This document shows, in pieces, positions 35,092 to 44,555 of a stretch of 64,000 nucleotides of DNA. Source of the DNA: Vibrio sp. J1-1 (lineage in GTDB: Bacteria > Pseudomonadota > Gammaproteobacteria > Enterobacterales > Vibrionaceae). The stretch covers positions 62,001-126,000 of the forward strand of contig NZ_JAKKCM010000012.1 in NCBI RefSeq assembly GCF_021728395.1, in the 5' to 3' direction. Every line of letters starts with the position of its first letter. Position 1 is the stretch's first letter. Under the pieces are notes generated by a model. That model saw only the letters and a list, made by a program, of their open reading frames with translations, was not told the origin of the DNA and made no database searches. A program made the position numbers and the translations under genes.

Positions 35092-36111
35092 ATGAAAGTA
35101 CTTGTTACAGGCGGTATGGGCTATATCGGAAGCCACACTTGTATTCAAATGATTGAAGCTGGTATGACACCAGTGATTTTAGACAACCTATACAATAGTA
35201 ATCCTGCCGTACTACACCGCATTGAAAAAGTTTGTGGTGTAAGCCCAAAATTCATTAAGGCTGATATTCGCGATAAAGCGGCGTTGGTTGACGCGCTGCG
35301 GAGCAATGATATTGAAGCAGTTATTCATTTCGCTGGTTTAAAAGCCGTCGGTGAATCAGTCGCTAAACCATTAGAGTATTATGATAATAACGTAAACGGC
35401 ACATTGGTATTGGTTGATGCAATGCGAGAAGCTGGCGTTAAATCATTAGTATTTAGTTCTTCAGCGACGGTTTACGGCGACCCTGCTTCAGTACCAATTA
35501 CAGAAGACTTCCCAACAAGTGCAACCAACCCTTACGGACGCAGTAAATTGATGGTCGAAGAGTGTCTTGCAGACTTTCAAAAAGCGAACCCAGATTGGAG
35601 CATCACTCTGTTACGTTATTTCAACCCCGTTGGCTCTCATCCAACAGGTGAGCTTGGCGAAGATCCTCAGGGGATTCCAAACAACCTGATGCCATTTATC
35701 TCACAAGTTGCCGTTGGTCGTCGTGAATTCCTGTCAGTATTTGGAAACGACTATCCAACCCCTGATGGTACTGGGGTGCGTGACTATATTCATGTTATGG
35801 ACCTATCTGATGGTCACGTAGCAGCGTTAGAGAAAGTCGGTCATAAAGCAGGATTGCATATTTATAACTTAGGTACCGGCAAAGGTTATAGCGTTCTTGA
35901 AATGGTCAATGCTTTCCAAGCCGCGAGTGGAAAAGAAGTACCTTACAAACTGGTTGAGCGTCGTCCTGGTGATATCGCGGAATGTTGGGCGGATCCATGT
36001 AAAGCCGCCACTGAATTAGGCTGGAAAGCATCCCGCACGCTAGAAGAAATGACGAGCGATACTTGGAGATGGCAATCTCAAAATCCGCAAGGTTATCCTG
36101 ATTTGAACTAA
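35092..36111 (+). CDS. galE: UDP-glucose 4-epimerase GalE
   Basis: A 339-residue short-chain dehydrogenase/reductase. NAD motif TGGMGYIGSHT, the YxxxK pair as YGRSK, catalytic Ser in FSSSATVYGDP, and the sugar-binding RYFNPVGSHPTGELGEDP are all present. GalE interconverts UDP-glucose and UDP-galactose for Leloir metabolism and surface sugars. No other gal genes are nearby, so this copy probably serves envelope polysaccharide. Terminator follows. Confidence 0.95.
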   Translation: MKVLVTGGMGYIGSHTCIQMIEAGMTPVILDNLYNSNPAVLHRIEKVCGVSPKFIKADIRDKAALVDALRSNDIEAVIHFAGLKAVGESVAKPLEYYDNNVNGTLVLVDAMREAGVKSLVFSSSATVYGDPASVPITEDFPTSATNPYGRSKLMVEECLADFQKANPDWSITLLRYFNPVGSHPTGELGEDPQGIPNNLMPFISQVAVGRREFLSVFGNDYPTPDGTGVRDYIHVMDLSDGHVAALEKVGHKAGLHIYNLGTGKGYSVLEMVNAFQAASGKEVPYKLVERRPGDIAECWADPCKAATELGWKASRTLEEMTSDTWRWQSQNPQGYPDLN

Positions 36112-36134
36112 TGCTTTTAACAAGTTAATAACCT

Positions 36135-36160
36135 AAAAGGCGCAGTTCTGCGCCTTTTTT
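36135..36160 (+). terminator. Terminator of galE
   Basis: AAAAGGCGCAG and CTGCGCCTTTT form a strong stem ending in TTTTTT. Confidence 0.9.
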
Positions 36161-36280
36161 GATTTTAATCGTAAAAATCGTAAATTTGAGGTTAAAAGCT
36201 AGCAACAAATCCCAGACGTGCTAAACTATGCCCGACTTAAAATTTTGGTCTTTTCTTTCTCATAATCACTGGGGTAGTTC

Positions 36281-36355
36281 ATGGAACTCGGTCTAATCAT
36301 CGCTTTCATCGTAGCGGCAGCTGTAATGGTGAAAAAAGAGATGGCACAGCAGTAA
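36281..36355 (+). CDS. Putative very small membrane protein (24 aa)
   Basis: ATG 36281 opens a 24-codon frame, MELGLIIAFIVAAAVMVKKE plus four residues: one hydrophobic helix and a basic end, a common shape of bacterial small membrane proteins. GGGG lies eight bases before the ATG, a moderate ribosome site. The frame lies between two good terminators (36135-36160 and 36407-36429), as if it were a separate small transcript. Expression is not shown. Confidence 0.5.
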   Translation: MELGLIIAFIVAAAVMVKKEMAQQ

Positions 36356-36406
36356 ATTTTCATTTTCCATACTTTTCTTTACCTTTTAGAAATGAAAATT
36401 TGATAA

Positions 36407-36429
36407 AAAGCCAGCATTTAGCTGGCTTT
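36407..36429 (+). terminator. Terminator after the 24-aa frame
   Basis: AAAGCCAGC (36407-36415), loop ATTTA, GCTGGCTTT (36421-36429), then GTTGT. The T run is only three. Confidence 0.65.
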
Positions 36430-36690
36430 GTTGTATCTAGCGATAAAGTTGTCATTTTTTATTAAGTTCCCTTCTGATTCTATTCATTTACCAGTACCTC
36501 CCAACTGCCTTAATTCGTGACTAACTCAAACAAGTCTAACCAGAAACTGACGAGCGTATATTCACGAAAACGTTGCAAAATAGGCATTTCTAGTCATTAC
36601 TAATCAATGTGTTATATTGTTGTTTCTTGATTTATTAACTGTCTGATTAGGCACCACTAGTATGGTGTGCATCAGGTAAAGGAAGTTAAT

Positions 36691-37578
36691 GTGCACAGTC
36701 CGATCACTTTAGAAGCGCTCCATATTTTGGATGCAATCGACCGAAGAGGCAGTTTTGCTGCAGCCGCTAATGAGTTAGACAGAGCTCCTTCATCACTTAG
36801 CTACCAAATTCAAAAGCTTGAGCAAGACTTAGATATCATTATTTTCGATCGCTCAGGGCATAAAGCTCATTTTACCGAAGCTGGTAAACTCATCCTTGAA
36901 CGTGGGCGAGACATATTAAAAGCGAGTGAAAAGCTGGTAAACGACGCTACGGTATTGGCAAATGGGTGGGAATTAGATATCACCGTTGCATTCGATGGCA
37001 TTATCCCAGTTTGTAACTTTTTTCCGATGGTGGATGCGCTATCTGAAGTCAGTTCTACTCGAGTCAGATTACAAGAAGAGATTTTGGCAGGCGGTTGGGA
37101 ATCGCTCAACACTGGCCGTTCCGATCTATTGATTTGCCCATCACTGGACATGCTGCCACAAGAAGTGAAGTCAGAAAAAATTGGTAAGATGGCCATGCTT
37201 TGGGTAGCTGCTGCAGACCACTACGTACATAAACGCAGTGGTGATTTCGATGAAGCAGCAAGAGAAAAGTATCGCATTATTGCAATCGCAGACACTGCGC
37301 GAGAGCAACCAGCACTTTCAATAAATATAATACAAAAGCAACCTCGACTAACGGTCACCAATTTTACAGCGAAGGTTGATGCACTTAGAGCAGGCTTAGG
37401 AATCGGAACACTACCAAGCCAAATAGCCCAACCACTGATTGATAGTGGTGAGCTCAAGATGATCGAAGGTACGGAGCCATTACCTATGGACGTCATTCTT
37501 GCTTGGCGCCGCAACACAATGGGAGAGGCTAAATCCTGGTGTATTCAATATCTGAAAAAAAATTGGACACTAAAGTGA
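36691..37578 (+). CDS. LysR family transcriptional regulator
   Basis: A 295-residue regulator started at GTG 36691, which has AAAGGAAG six to seven bases upstream; an earlier GTG at 36667 lacks one. N-terminal helix-turn-helix: TLEALHILDAIDRRGSFAAAANELDRAPSSLSYQIQKLEQDL. The effector domain follows. It resembles the DmlR/YhaJ group. It converges on the pat gene, so no target is obvious. Confidence 0.88.
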   Translation: MHSPITLEALHILDAIDRRGSFAAAANELDRAPSSLSYQIQKLEQDLDIIIFDRSGHKAHFTEAGKLILERGRDILKASEKLVNDATVLANGWELDITVAFDGIIPVCNFFPMVDALSEVSSTRVRLQEEILAGGWESLNTGRSDLLICPSLDMLPQEVKSEKIGKMAMLWVAAADHYVHKRSGDFDEAAREKYRIIAIADTAREQPALSINIIQKQPRLTVTNFTAKVDALRAGLGIGTLPSQIAQPLIDSGELKMIEGTEPLPMDVILAWRRNTMGEAKSWCIQYLKKNWTLK

Positions 37579-37634
37579 CTTTGTCACGTAAATGTTGAAT
37601 TTTGCATCGCTAAGATTTGTTTCTTGAGAATAAC

Positions 37635-37687
37635 AAAGCCCAGTTAAACGATTCTAACCAATTTAGAAAACGTCCAGCGCTGGGCCT
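37635..37687. repeat. Composite inverted repeat between convergent genes
   Basis: AAGCCCAG and CTGGGCCTT pair over a 36-base loop that itself holds TTCTAA/TTTAGAA. It sits just past the pat stop and after the LysR gene; probably a shared transcription end. Confidence 0.45.
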
Positions 37688-37692
37688 TCATT

Positions 37693-40326
37693 CTAATTTA
37701 AGGCTAAGATCATATCCGCAATACCATCCTCAAACTGAACATCAATATCAAACCCTAGGCTTTGGGCTAACATCAGCATTCCACGGTTAGTTGGCATTGT
37801 CATTCCCGATATTTGCTTAGTGCCTTTAATTTGGCAATAGCTAATAATCTTTTTCATCAATACCTTACCGAGGCCTTTTCCTTTTAGATCAGAGCGGATG
37901 AGAATAGCAAACTCAGCGTCGCTATTATCAGGAGTTATCAGGGCTCGTGCTACGCCGATAATTGACGGACCGCTCTTATCAAATGCGACGGCAACAAATG
38001 CCATTTCTCTGTCGTAATCAATTTGAGTAAAGTTAGCCAAAGCCTCGTGGTTGAACTCACCAACTTCGGAGAAAAATCGCTTGTAAAGATCTTCTCTGGA
38101 TACATTATTGATGAATTGAGCATGTAGAGGCTCATCTTCAGGCAAGATAGGGCGAAGTAAGACAGGTTGACCGTCGCGCAGAGTGACCGTTTCAACAAAC
38201 TCTGCCGGGAAAGGGCGGATAGCAAGACGTGTTTGAGCATCGCCTTCATATTTTGTTAACGTCAAATCCGCATCAATGATCGTCAAATCGTTTCCAGATA
38301 CGAGTACTGGATGGATATCCAGTCTGTGTATTTCTGGTAACTCAACCGCCATCTGCGAAATACGAACCAAGAATTTCGACAGTTCGGTAATATCGAAAGC
38401 ATCTTTATGCTTTTGCAAGCGGATCTTGCCTGATTTCAAAGCAACCACCACTAAATAACGCGCCAGAGTCATGTTTAATGGCGGTAACGCGGCTACGGCA
38501 TCTTGAGCAATATTCCATTCAGAACCGCCCTGACCAAGCAGAATCACGGGCCCGAACACTTTGTCGACAGCAATACTGATTCGTATTTCTTCAGCACTGC
38601 CAAGTTTAGCCATACCTTGTACTAAAAGGCCGTGGACGTTAGCAGATGGATAGCTAAGTTTGACAGCATCTAAAATCGAATTTGATGCACTCGAGACTTC
38701 ATTACTGTTTCTCAGGTTGAGGGCAACACCATGAACGTCTGACTTGTGTGGAATATCAGGAGAGCGCAGTTTTACCGCGACCGGATAGCCGATATTTTCC
38801 GCCATATGTACCGCCTCTATTGCATCGGACGCGATCCACGTTGGCAGCACATTGAAACCAAACAGTTTAAAAAGTGGGCTAGTTTGGTGTGTATCTAGCG
38901 ATACTGTGTTTTTATCCAGTAGTCGTTCATTTACCCATTCCATAGCAGAATTGATGCTTCCCGAGTGCAACGGTTCTGCCGTTGTTGGTGTTTCCATCAG
39001 TTGCTTTTGGTTTCTGCGGTATTCCACAAGGTGCATATAGGCGACAACAGCACTTTCTGGTGTTCGATAAGTCGGTATTCCCGCTTGAGTGAAAGCAAGA
39101 CGAGCCTCACGAGACGTTTGTTCTCCCGACCAGTTAGTAAGGATGTTAAAGTGCTTATGCCTCGGATGGGACTTAATCGCTTCAATCACATCGTACGCCG
39201 TATCTAGTGGATCAGAAACAGCAGAAGGGCTGTGCATAATCAAAATTGCATCAGCACAATCGTTGTTCATTAAGGCATTTATAGTGTCGACGTAGCGCTT
39301 TTTGGTCGCATCACCAGAGAGGTCGATGGGGTTCACTTCTCGCCAGTTTGGCGGCAGAACGGCTCTCAATTGCTCGGTTGAAGCTTCATCAAGCGTCGCT
39401 AAATTACCGCCACGTTCGAAAAGCGTATCCACGGCCATCACTGCAGGCCCACCGCCATTGGTAATGACCGCTAATCGTTCTCCACGCAGGGGCACTGAGT
39501 GAGTTAGAGTTTCTACCGCTGCAAATAACTCATGAGTATTGCTAACCCTCAACATACCTGTTCTGCGGATCGCAGAATCATAAATGATGTCTAAAGTGTC
39601 ACCATCTTGCTGCTCGAGCGTGTTCATCTCTTTTGAGCGTCCTGCTTTTAAAACAAGAATACGTCGATTTCGGGACGCCGCTCTGGCCGCTGATAAAAAG
39701 CGGCGAGCATCACTGATCGAGTCAACGTAGAGCAAGATGGCCTCGGTATGTCCGTCCATACTCAAATGATCAAGCAGATCTGCAAAGTCTATGTCTTGAC
39801 CCCGCCCAATGGAAATAAACGAAGAAAAGCCGATATTCTTATCGTTCGCCCAATCTAACACGGTAGTACAAACAGCAGCGGACTGAGAGATAAATGCAAT
39901 CTTACCGGGTTTGGCGGCAACAGGAGAAAATGTACAGTTGAAGTTGTGCCAAGGGAGAATGATTCCCAGGCTGTTCGGACCTAATACCCGAATATTCAAT
40001 GAAGAAACATCAATGATTTTAGCGTCGTCGGAGATCACGATTGCAAACTGAGTTCCACGCTCGTCTAACTCCTGTAAAAGACTTTCGTTGCGTGAAGCAT
40101 TAGTGCAAAGGATCGCGATATCAGGGGTTAAGGGTAGGGAAGCGATGTCTGGGTAAGCAATAACGCCCAAGACACTTTTGTGTTTTGGCGTCACGGGCAT
40201 AATCGCGCCACCGAAGCCACTTTGGAGGAGGTTGCGCATGACCACGTGCCCAGCGCGTAACTCTCTCGGTGATGCGCCAACTACCGCGACTGAGTCAGGT
40301 TTAAAAAGCTTATGTAGTTTATTCAT
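37693..40326 (-). CDS. pat: Protein lysine acetyltransferase Pat (acyl-CoA synthetase-GNAT fusion)
   Basis: An 877-residue protein like Pat/YfiQ (about 886). Order: CoA-binding domain (SVAVVGASPRELRAGHVV), succinyl-CoA-ligase-like domain, ATP-grasp (SPDIPHKSDVHGVALNL) and a C-terminal GNAT domain (about 720-877; FAILIRSDLKGKGLGKVLMKKI is the acetyl-CoA site). It acetylates acetyl-CoA synthetase and other proteins. The active-site histidine expected around the segment EQQDGDTLDIIYDSAIRRTG is absent, as in known Pat proteins, so the synthetase part is regulatory only. Confidence 0.92.
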   Translation of the reverse strand: MNKLHKLFKPDSVAVVGASPRELRAGHVVMRNLLQSGFGGAIMPVTPKHKSVLGVIAYPDIASLPLTPDIAILCTNASRNESLLQELDERGTQFAIVISDDAKIIDVSSLNIRVLGPNSLGIILPWHNFNCTFSPVAAKPGKIAFISQSAAVCTTVLDWANDKNIGFSSFISIGRGQDIDFADLLDHLSMDGHTEAILLYVDSISDARRFLSAARAASRNRRILVLKAGRSKEMNTLEQQDGDTLDIIYDSAIRRTGMLRVSNTHELFAAVETLTHSVPLRGERLAVITNGGGPAVMAVDTLFERGGNLATLDEASTEQLRAVLPPNWREVNPIDLSGDATKKRYVDTINALMNNDCADAILIMHSPSAVSDPLDTAYDVIEAIKSHPRHKHFNILTNWSGEQTSREARLAFTQAGIPTYRTPESAVVAYMHLVEYRRNQKQLMETPTTAEPLHSGSINSAMEWVNERLLDKNTVSLDTHQTSPLFKLFGFNVLPTWIASDAIEAVHMAENIGYPVAVKLRSPDIPHKSDVHGVALNLRNSNEVSSASNSILDAVKLSYPSANVHGLLVQGMAKLGSAEEIRISIAVDKVFGPVILLGQGGSEWNIAQDAVAALPPLNMTLARYLVVVALKSGKIRLQKHKDAFDITELSKFLVRISQMAVELPEIHRLDIHPVLVSGNDLTIIDADLTLTKYEGDAQTRLAIRPFPAEFVETVTLRDGQPVLLRPILPEDEPLHAQFINNVSREDLYKRFFSEVGEFNHEALANFTQIDYDREMAFVAVAFDKSGPSIIGVARALITPDNSDAEFAILIRSDLKGKGLGKVLMKKIISYCQIKGTKQISGMTMPTNRGMLMLAQSLGFDIDVQFEDGIADMILALN

Positions 40327-40569
40327 GCAGATTCCTTGCCTTTAACACGATATTACGTGGAGCTTTACTGTATGGATATCAACAATCATAAACGAATACG
40401 TCATAGAGAAAACATACGAACAATAAACATCGAAGAAAATCTATACGAAGCTTGAAGAGTTTGTGTCACTCATCACATCAAAAAGGCAGTTTATTGTATT
40501 TGATGCTTGATAATCGAGCCTCCTATCGGCATGATTTATAGTAATATTTGTTCAGAGCGTTTGTTATTC

Positions 40570-41139
40570 ATGAAAAAGACCGCAATCATCGGCTTAACCC
40601 TTCTTCTTTCCGCTTGTGCATCTGAAACCTACACTACGGATGTTACCTCAGAGAGTTTTCGCGAGGACTATTCTTCAGATGTCATATCAAAACCAATTAT
40701 GGCGTCTGAAAATGCAGTCGTTGAGAAAGATGTAACACCAACAGTAGTTAAAATGACCCCTCAAGTTGCACAGAAAAAGGTAGTCAAACTGACGCCAAAT
40801 GAGCAGGTAAAACCAGTTAAGATCTTACCGCCAAGCGCTGAGAAGTCATCGACTCAGCGTTTCGGATACACAATTCAAGTAGCCGCTGTTGGCAGCGAAG
40901 AAAAAGTTGCTCAATTTGCCAATAAATTACCGCAAAGTGATCAACCGATATGGGAAAACCACAAAGTGGTTAATGGTACCAAGTGGTATTCCATTTTGTA
41001 CGGTGATTACGCAACGAGTGCAGAAGCGCAGCAGGCGATTTCATCTCTTCCGGCTCAATTTCGCCAGTTAAAGCCATTTGTTAAAAGCATTGACACGATT
41101 AAAAACTCGGCTTATCCGACGCTTAATAAGCTCAATTGA
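40570..41139 (+). CDS. SPOR domain lipoprotein
   Basis: A 189-residue lipoprotein from ATG 40570, where the signal peptide begins; lipobox LLSAC puts the lipidated Cys at 16. An in-frame start 63 bases upstream would bury the signal. The middle is low-complexity (repeats like VKLTPN, VKMTP, VKILPP) and the C-terminal about 75 residues are a SPOR domain (GYTIQVAAVGSEEKVAQFANKLP), which binds denuded peptidoglycan at the division septum. Probable septal or outer-membrane protein. Confidence 0.85.
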   Translation: MKKTAIIGLTLLLSACASETYTTDVTSESFREDYSSDVISKPIMASENAVVEKDVTPTVVKMTPQVAQKKVVKLTPNEQVKPVKILPPSAEKSSTQRFGYTIQVAAVGSEEKVAQFANKLPQSDQPIWENHKVVNGTKWYSILYGDYATSAEAQQAISSLPAQFRQLKPFVKSIDTIKNSAYPTLNKLN

Positions 41140-41150
41140 TCAAGTTAAGT

Positions 41151-41173
41151 AGGGGGCATACCGCTCCCTTTTT
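41151..41173 (+). terminator. Terminator of the SPOR gene
   Basis: AGGGGGC and GCTCCCT pair with one wobble, loop of five, followed by TTTTT. Confidence 0.7.
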
Positions 41174-41288
41174 ATTTTGTTTAAATCGTACCCGAACGAA
41201 ACGCCTCACAGTAAAATAACTGTACGTTACTCCTCAAAGGGTTATCATAAAAGCAAGTATCTTTTGTAGGTCACGGAAAGATTGATTC

Positions 41289-42278
41289 ATGATTAAAAAT
41301 ATTCTTCTATTATGCGGTGGTGGCTCTTCAGAGCACGAGATTTCCTTGCTGTCAGCTAATTTTGTTGAACAGCAACTGAATCTTATTGAGAACATCAAGG
41401 TTACGCGCGTAGAAATCAAAAACGAAGGCTGGATGACCGATCAAGGCGAATTGGTTTACTTGGATCTCAATAACAAATGCTTATGTTCTAATGATTCTAA
41501 TCAGGCAATTGACTTCATCGTACCGTGCATTCATGGTTTTCCTGGCGAAACTGGTGATATTCAATCCCTGTTTGAACTTTCAGGCATTCCTTATCTCGGC
41601 TGCGGACCAGAAGCGAGCAGCAACAGTTTCAACAAAATCACATCAAAGCTTTGGTACGATGCGTTAGGTATACCGAACACACCATACCTATTTTTAACTA
41701 AGAATAATGAGCAGGCTCACATTCAAGCGCAGCAAGCATTTGATAAGTGGGGGAAAGTGTTTGTCAAAGCCGCAAGGCAAGGTTCTTCAGTAGGTTGTTA
41801 CAGTGTCACAGATAGAGAGGCTCTTGCAGATTCGGTTAACGCCGCTTTTGGTTTCTCTGACCAAGTTCTAGTAGAAAAATCGGTTAAGCCTAGAGAGTTG
41901 GAAGTCGCCGCTTATGAAATGAATGGTGAACTCTATGTCACCAAGCCAGGCGAGGTGATCGCACCTGATGGCACGTTTTATTCCTACGATGAAAAATACA
42001 GCAGTGCCAGTCATTCGTTAACGGAAATTGAAGCAAAGAACCTCACACCAGAACAGATTGAGACAATCCAGCAAGAATCTGAGACCGTATTTAAACAGAT
42101 GAACCTTCGTCATTTGTCTCGTATCGATTTCTTTCTAACCGAAGATGGTGAGATTTACCTAAACGAAGTGAATACGTTCCCTGGCATGACGCCAATATCT
42201 ATGTTCCCGAAAATGCTTCAAAACAATGGTCATAAATTCCACGAGTTTCTTGAAGATTGCATCAATAGTGCAATGTAA
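41289..42278 (+). CDS. ddl: D-alanine--D-alanine ligase
   Basis: A 329-residue ATP-grasp enzyme. Blocks: LLCGGGSSEHEISLLSA, VPCIHGFPGETGDIQSLFEL, KAARQGSSVGCYSV, ELEVAAYEMNG and YLNEVNTFPGMTPISMFP. It joins two D-alanines for peptidoglycan precursors. Vibrios often have two ddl genes, one within the division cluster; this isolated copy resembles that called DdlA, but I do not separate them. ATG follows a weak ribosome site. Confidence 0.92.
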   Translation: MIKNILLLCGGGSSEHEISLLSANFVEQQLNLIENIKVTRVEIKNEGWMTDQGELVYLDLNNKCLCSNDSNQAIDFIVPCIHGFPGETGDIQSLFELSGIPYLGCGPEASSNSFNKITSKLWYDALGIPNTPYLFLTKNNEQAHIQAQQAFDKWGKVFVKAARQGSSVGCYSVTDREALADSVNAAFGFSDQVLVEKSVKPRELEVAAYEMNGELYVTKPGEVIAPDGTFYSYDEKYSSASHSLTEIEAKNLTPEQIETIQQESETVFKQMNLRHLSRIDFFLTEDGEIYLNEVNTFPGMTPISMFPKMLQNNGHKFHEFLEDCINSAM

Positions 42279-42390
42279 CTAACGCTACTTAACAAGAGTT
42301 TATGTTAGAAGTAGTTTTCCAGAGCATCGAGTTAAACATTAAACGTTGCTCACTAAGAACGATGATTTTAGAAACAGATGGGTCATTGGT

Positions 42391-42768
42391 ATGGCAGTTA
42401 CGACGTATAGAGGCTTTAACATAAAATCTAGCTTGGATCGGAAACTTTGGAAGGTAAAGATCAAAAGCCACGTTTTACAAGGCAGTCTAACCGCAGTTAA
42501 AAAGAGTATTGATTGGTGGTGTGATACTGCATCGATTATCGATCCGAAAGAGTTTTCTGCTCTTGCAGCGGAGAGACAAAGCACGACAGGATCACGATCA
42601 GATACGTTTAACGGCTATACTTTAAGAAATGACTCAGGTGAACCAAACGCATGGTACTGCATGTTTAATGGTAAACTGATTAAAGGTGGCAAAGTGGCGA
42701 TTCAGCGTCACATCGAAGCTTATTTAGTCGCGAAACAAAAAGCGTTGCAAACTCAACAAAAGAAATAA
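42391..42768 (+). CDS. DUF3319 family protein
   Basis: About 125 residues from ATG 42391 (MAVTTYRGFNIKSSLDRKLW); a TTG at 42346 would add 15 residues with no ribosome site. The start YRGFNIKSS and KSIDWWCDTASIIDP are features I recall from DUF3319, a vibrio-restricted family of unknown role. It is followed five bases later by yciH, so they are co-transcribed. Confidence 0.75.
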   Translation: MAVTTYRGFNIKSSLDRKLWKVKIKSHVLQGSLTAVKKSIDWWCDTASIIDPKEFSALAAERQSTTGSRSDTFNGYTLRNDSGEPNAWYCMFNGKLIKGGKVAIQRHIEAYLVAKQKALQTQQKK

Positions 42769-42772
42769 CAGT

Positions 42773-43084
42773 ATGTCCTTAGTATATTCAACGGAAACCG
42801 GCCGAATTAAACCGGAAGAAGAGAAAATTGCTCGTCCTATAGGTGACGGTATCGTGCGTATTCAACGTCAAACTAAAGGCCGTAAAGGTAAAGGTGTTTG
42901 TATCGTCACTGGATTAGATCTCGATGACGCACCACTAAAATTGCTCGCCGCAGAACTCAAGAAAGTTTGTGGTTGTGGTGGTTCTGTCAAAGACGGCAAC
43001 ATTGAAATTCAAGGTGATGCCCGGGATAAGATCAAAGCGCACCTAGAAAAGAAAGGCATGACCGTGAAGCTAGCTGGTGGCTAA
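42773..43084 (+). CDS. yciH: SUI1/eIF1-like translation factor YciH
   Basis: A 103-residue protein of the SUI1 family: IVRIQRQTKGRKGKGVCIVTGLDLDD and CGCGGSVKDGNIEIQGD match YciH. Like eIF1, YciH can check start-codon selection on the small ribosomal subunit; under stress it inhibits translation. It is not essential. Terminator follows. Confidence 0.93.
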   Translation: MSLVYSTETGRIKPEEEKIARPIGDGIVRIQRQTKGRKGKGVCIVTGLDLDDAPLKLLAAELKKVCGCGGSVKDGNIEIQGDARDKIKAHLEKKGMTVKLAGG

Positions 43085-43100
43085 GAATGCAGATTGAATA

Positions 43101-43126
43101 AAAGCGTCGATACAGACGCTTTTTTT
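43101..43126 (+). terminator. Terminator of yciH
   Basis: AAAGCGTC (43101-43108) and GACGCTTT (43115-43122), then further T. Confidence 0.88.
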
Positions 43127-43442
43127 ACATCTGTTTTCCGATGTATAGAAATCAGCACTCTTTAACGGCTAATTGAAGACAGAGTGATCGCAGGCTGAGG
43201 GTTCGATATTAGCCATTCTATGGTAGATAGGCGTTAAGTTTAATTACAAGCTTAAGTCTTGCGTTCCAGTGATAGTAAGTTTACTAATGCTTCTATTAAA
43301 ACAAGTAGACTATCAATTTGTTGGATATTTGTTCTCAATTGTGCAGCTAAACGTAATAGGTATATATTAGTTTGTGTGGTTGATAGATTTATTACAATAT
43401 GTGTTTATTATTTTCCAGTATTCCGAACGCTAGCTTTAAAAT

Positions 43443-43467
43443 AAAAAAGCCACCTAAATGGTGGCTT
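43443..43467 (-). terminator. Terminator of beta-barrel gene copy 1
   Basis: On the minus strand AAGCCACC and GGTGGCTT with a 5-base loop, running into TTTTTT. Identical at copy 2. Confidence 0.88.
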
Positions 43468-43489
43468 AATATCAGAGTAATTCAGTAAA

Positions 43490-43993
43490 TTAAAAATGGT
43501 AATCAACTGTTAGGAATACTTGTTGAGAGTTATCCACTTTTGTGTTTTTTTCGTCGTAGTCTTGCTCTAGGTAGCGATAAGTTAAATCTGTTGACCAGTT
43601 TTCATTGATTTTATAAGTAGCACCTACTTGTCCACCATAAACAAAATCTGTTGAGCTATGGTCGTTAATATCGTTCTTCGCTACGCCTGCTGACGCACCC
43701 ACAAAAACACTGATGTCTTTGTATACTGGAACCATGTAGTCATAAGAAGCTAGAAAAGAGTGCTGTTCAGATTTATCCATGTAGCCATAAGTCCCCATCA
43801 CACGATGATGGTCATTGATGATTGCACCACCACGAAGTTGAGTCGTTACGTCTTCACCATTTTGGTCATGAGATAGGTGATCATTTTGGTAACCCACCCC
43901 CACACCTGCGAACCAGTCGGTGTCAGCGGCGAATACAGGTGATGCGGCCATTGTTGCAAGAATGATAGCTGAAGCTGCTGCGAATTTTTTCAT
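43490..43993 (-). CDS. Small outer-membrane beta-barrel protein, copy 1
   Basis: A 167-residue protein. Signal peptide of 22 residues ends PVFA before ADTDWFAGVGVGYQ; then alternating beta strands and a C-terminal phenylalanine (FLTVDYHF), the outer-membrane targeting sign. Size and pattern fit an 8-stranded barrel (OMP_b-brl/Ail-like). Function unknown. A second copy at 59667-60170 differs by one residue (Asp here, Asn there, in RGGAIINDHHR). The nearby promoter regions differ, so the copies may be regulated differently. Confidence 0.82.
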   Translation of the reverse strand: MKKFAAASAIILATMAASPVFAADTDWFAGVGVGYQNDHLSHDQNGEDVTTQLRGGAIINDHHRVMGTYGYMDKSEQHSFLASYDYMVPVYKDISVFVGASAGVAKNDINDHSSTDFVYGGQVGATYKINENWSTDLTYRYLEQDYDEKNTKVDNSQQVFLTVDYHF

Positions 43994-44555
43994 ATTATGT
44001 CTCCAAAAAGAATATTTTGTCCCGCTAACGGGAGGCTATTTTTGCTGTCTGAGGTCATAATATTTAAATATGTGACTAATGAACAATCGCATATGTATGA
44101 TCCAATCCTCTCTGGTAATTGGAAGTAAATAACCTGATTTGCTCATTACATTTAAACCCCTATAAATCATTGACTTATGAAATTCACACTGGTCTTAATT
44201 TGACGAAATAGACAAAATCTATAGTAAAATATCGTTGATGATTTTTTAAAGTTTTCATTTTTAGTGTGTAAAATACTATTTTAACAATTTATTTTTCTTA
44301 AAAGGATACTAGATTGATGCAGGTTTAGCGTTCAATGTTCTCCTGTTTAACTTGTTTTCTAAAGAGATGTGTGAATATATGAGCTTGAGAGGTTTAAGCG
44401 GGTTTTTATTGACAATACAGCGAGTGTGAGTGAACAGTGAGGGTGTTTTATGTTTGCTGATGAAAGCTAGAGAAATATTGGCTATAGAAAGGACCGTTGT
44501 AATAAATAAAAGCCTCATTAAACATTGCATTTAACGAGGCAGATATTTCGGATGT
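43994..44555. other. Intergenic region upstream of barrel copy 1
   Basis: 562 bases. It holds the promoter region of the beta-barrel gene and, at its far end, the terminator of the FUSC gene. A 73-codon minus-strand frame here starts inside that terminator loop and is not credited. Confidence 0.5.
44505..44541 (-). terminator. Terminator of the FUSC gene
   Basis: On the minus strand GCCTCGTTAAA pairs with TTTAATGAGGC (one wobble), followed by TTTTATTTATT. Confidence 0.85.

Larger units (their letters stand above)
43085..43489. other. Intergenic region between yciH and the first beta-barrel gene
   Basis: 405 bases; yciH terminator at the start and the beta-barrel terminator at the end. Between them the DNA is AT-rich with no convincing gene. 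Confidence 0.5.
43440..44110. repeat. Direct repeat copy 1 (beta-barrel gene, 16,177 bp from copy 2)
   Basis: This segment matches 59617-60288. From 43440 to about 44010 (terminator, whole gene and ribosome site) there are only seven differences; from about 44012 to 44110 the promoter part is only some 85-90% identical. Outside these bounds the two loci do not match. Confidence 0.9.

Noticed and set aside
43259..43444. 61-codon plus-strand frame between yciH and the barrel gene
   Set aside because: No ribosome site, improbable composition, and it ends in the barrel gene terminator.
44309..44530. 73-codon minus-strand frame with hydrophobic start
   Set aside because: Its ATG sits in the loop of the FUSC terminator, there is no ribosome site and the rest is not protein-like.
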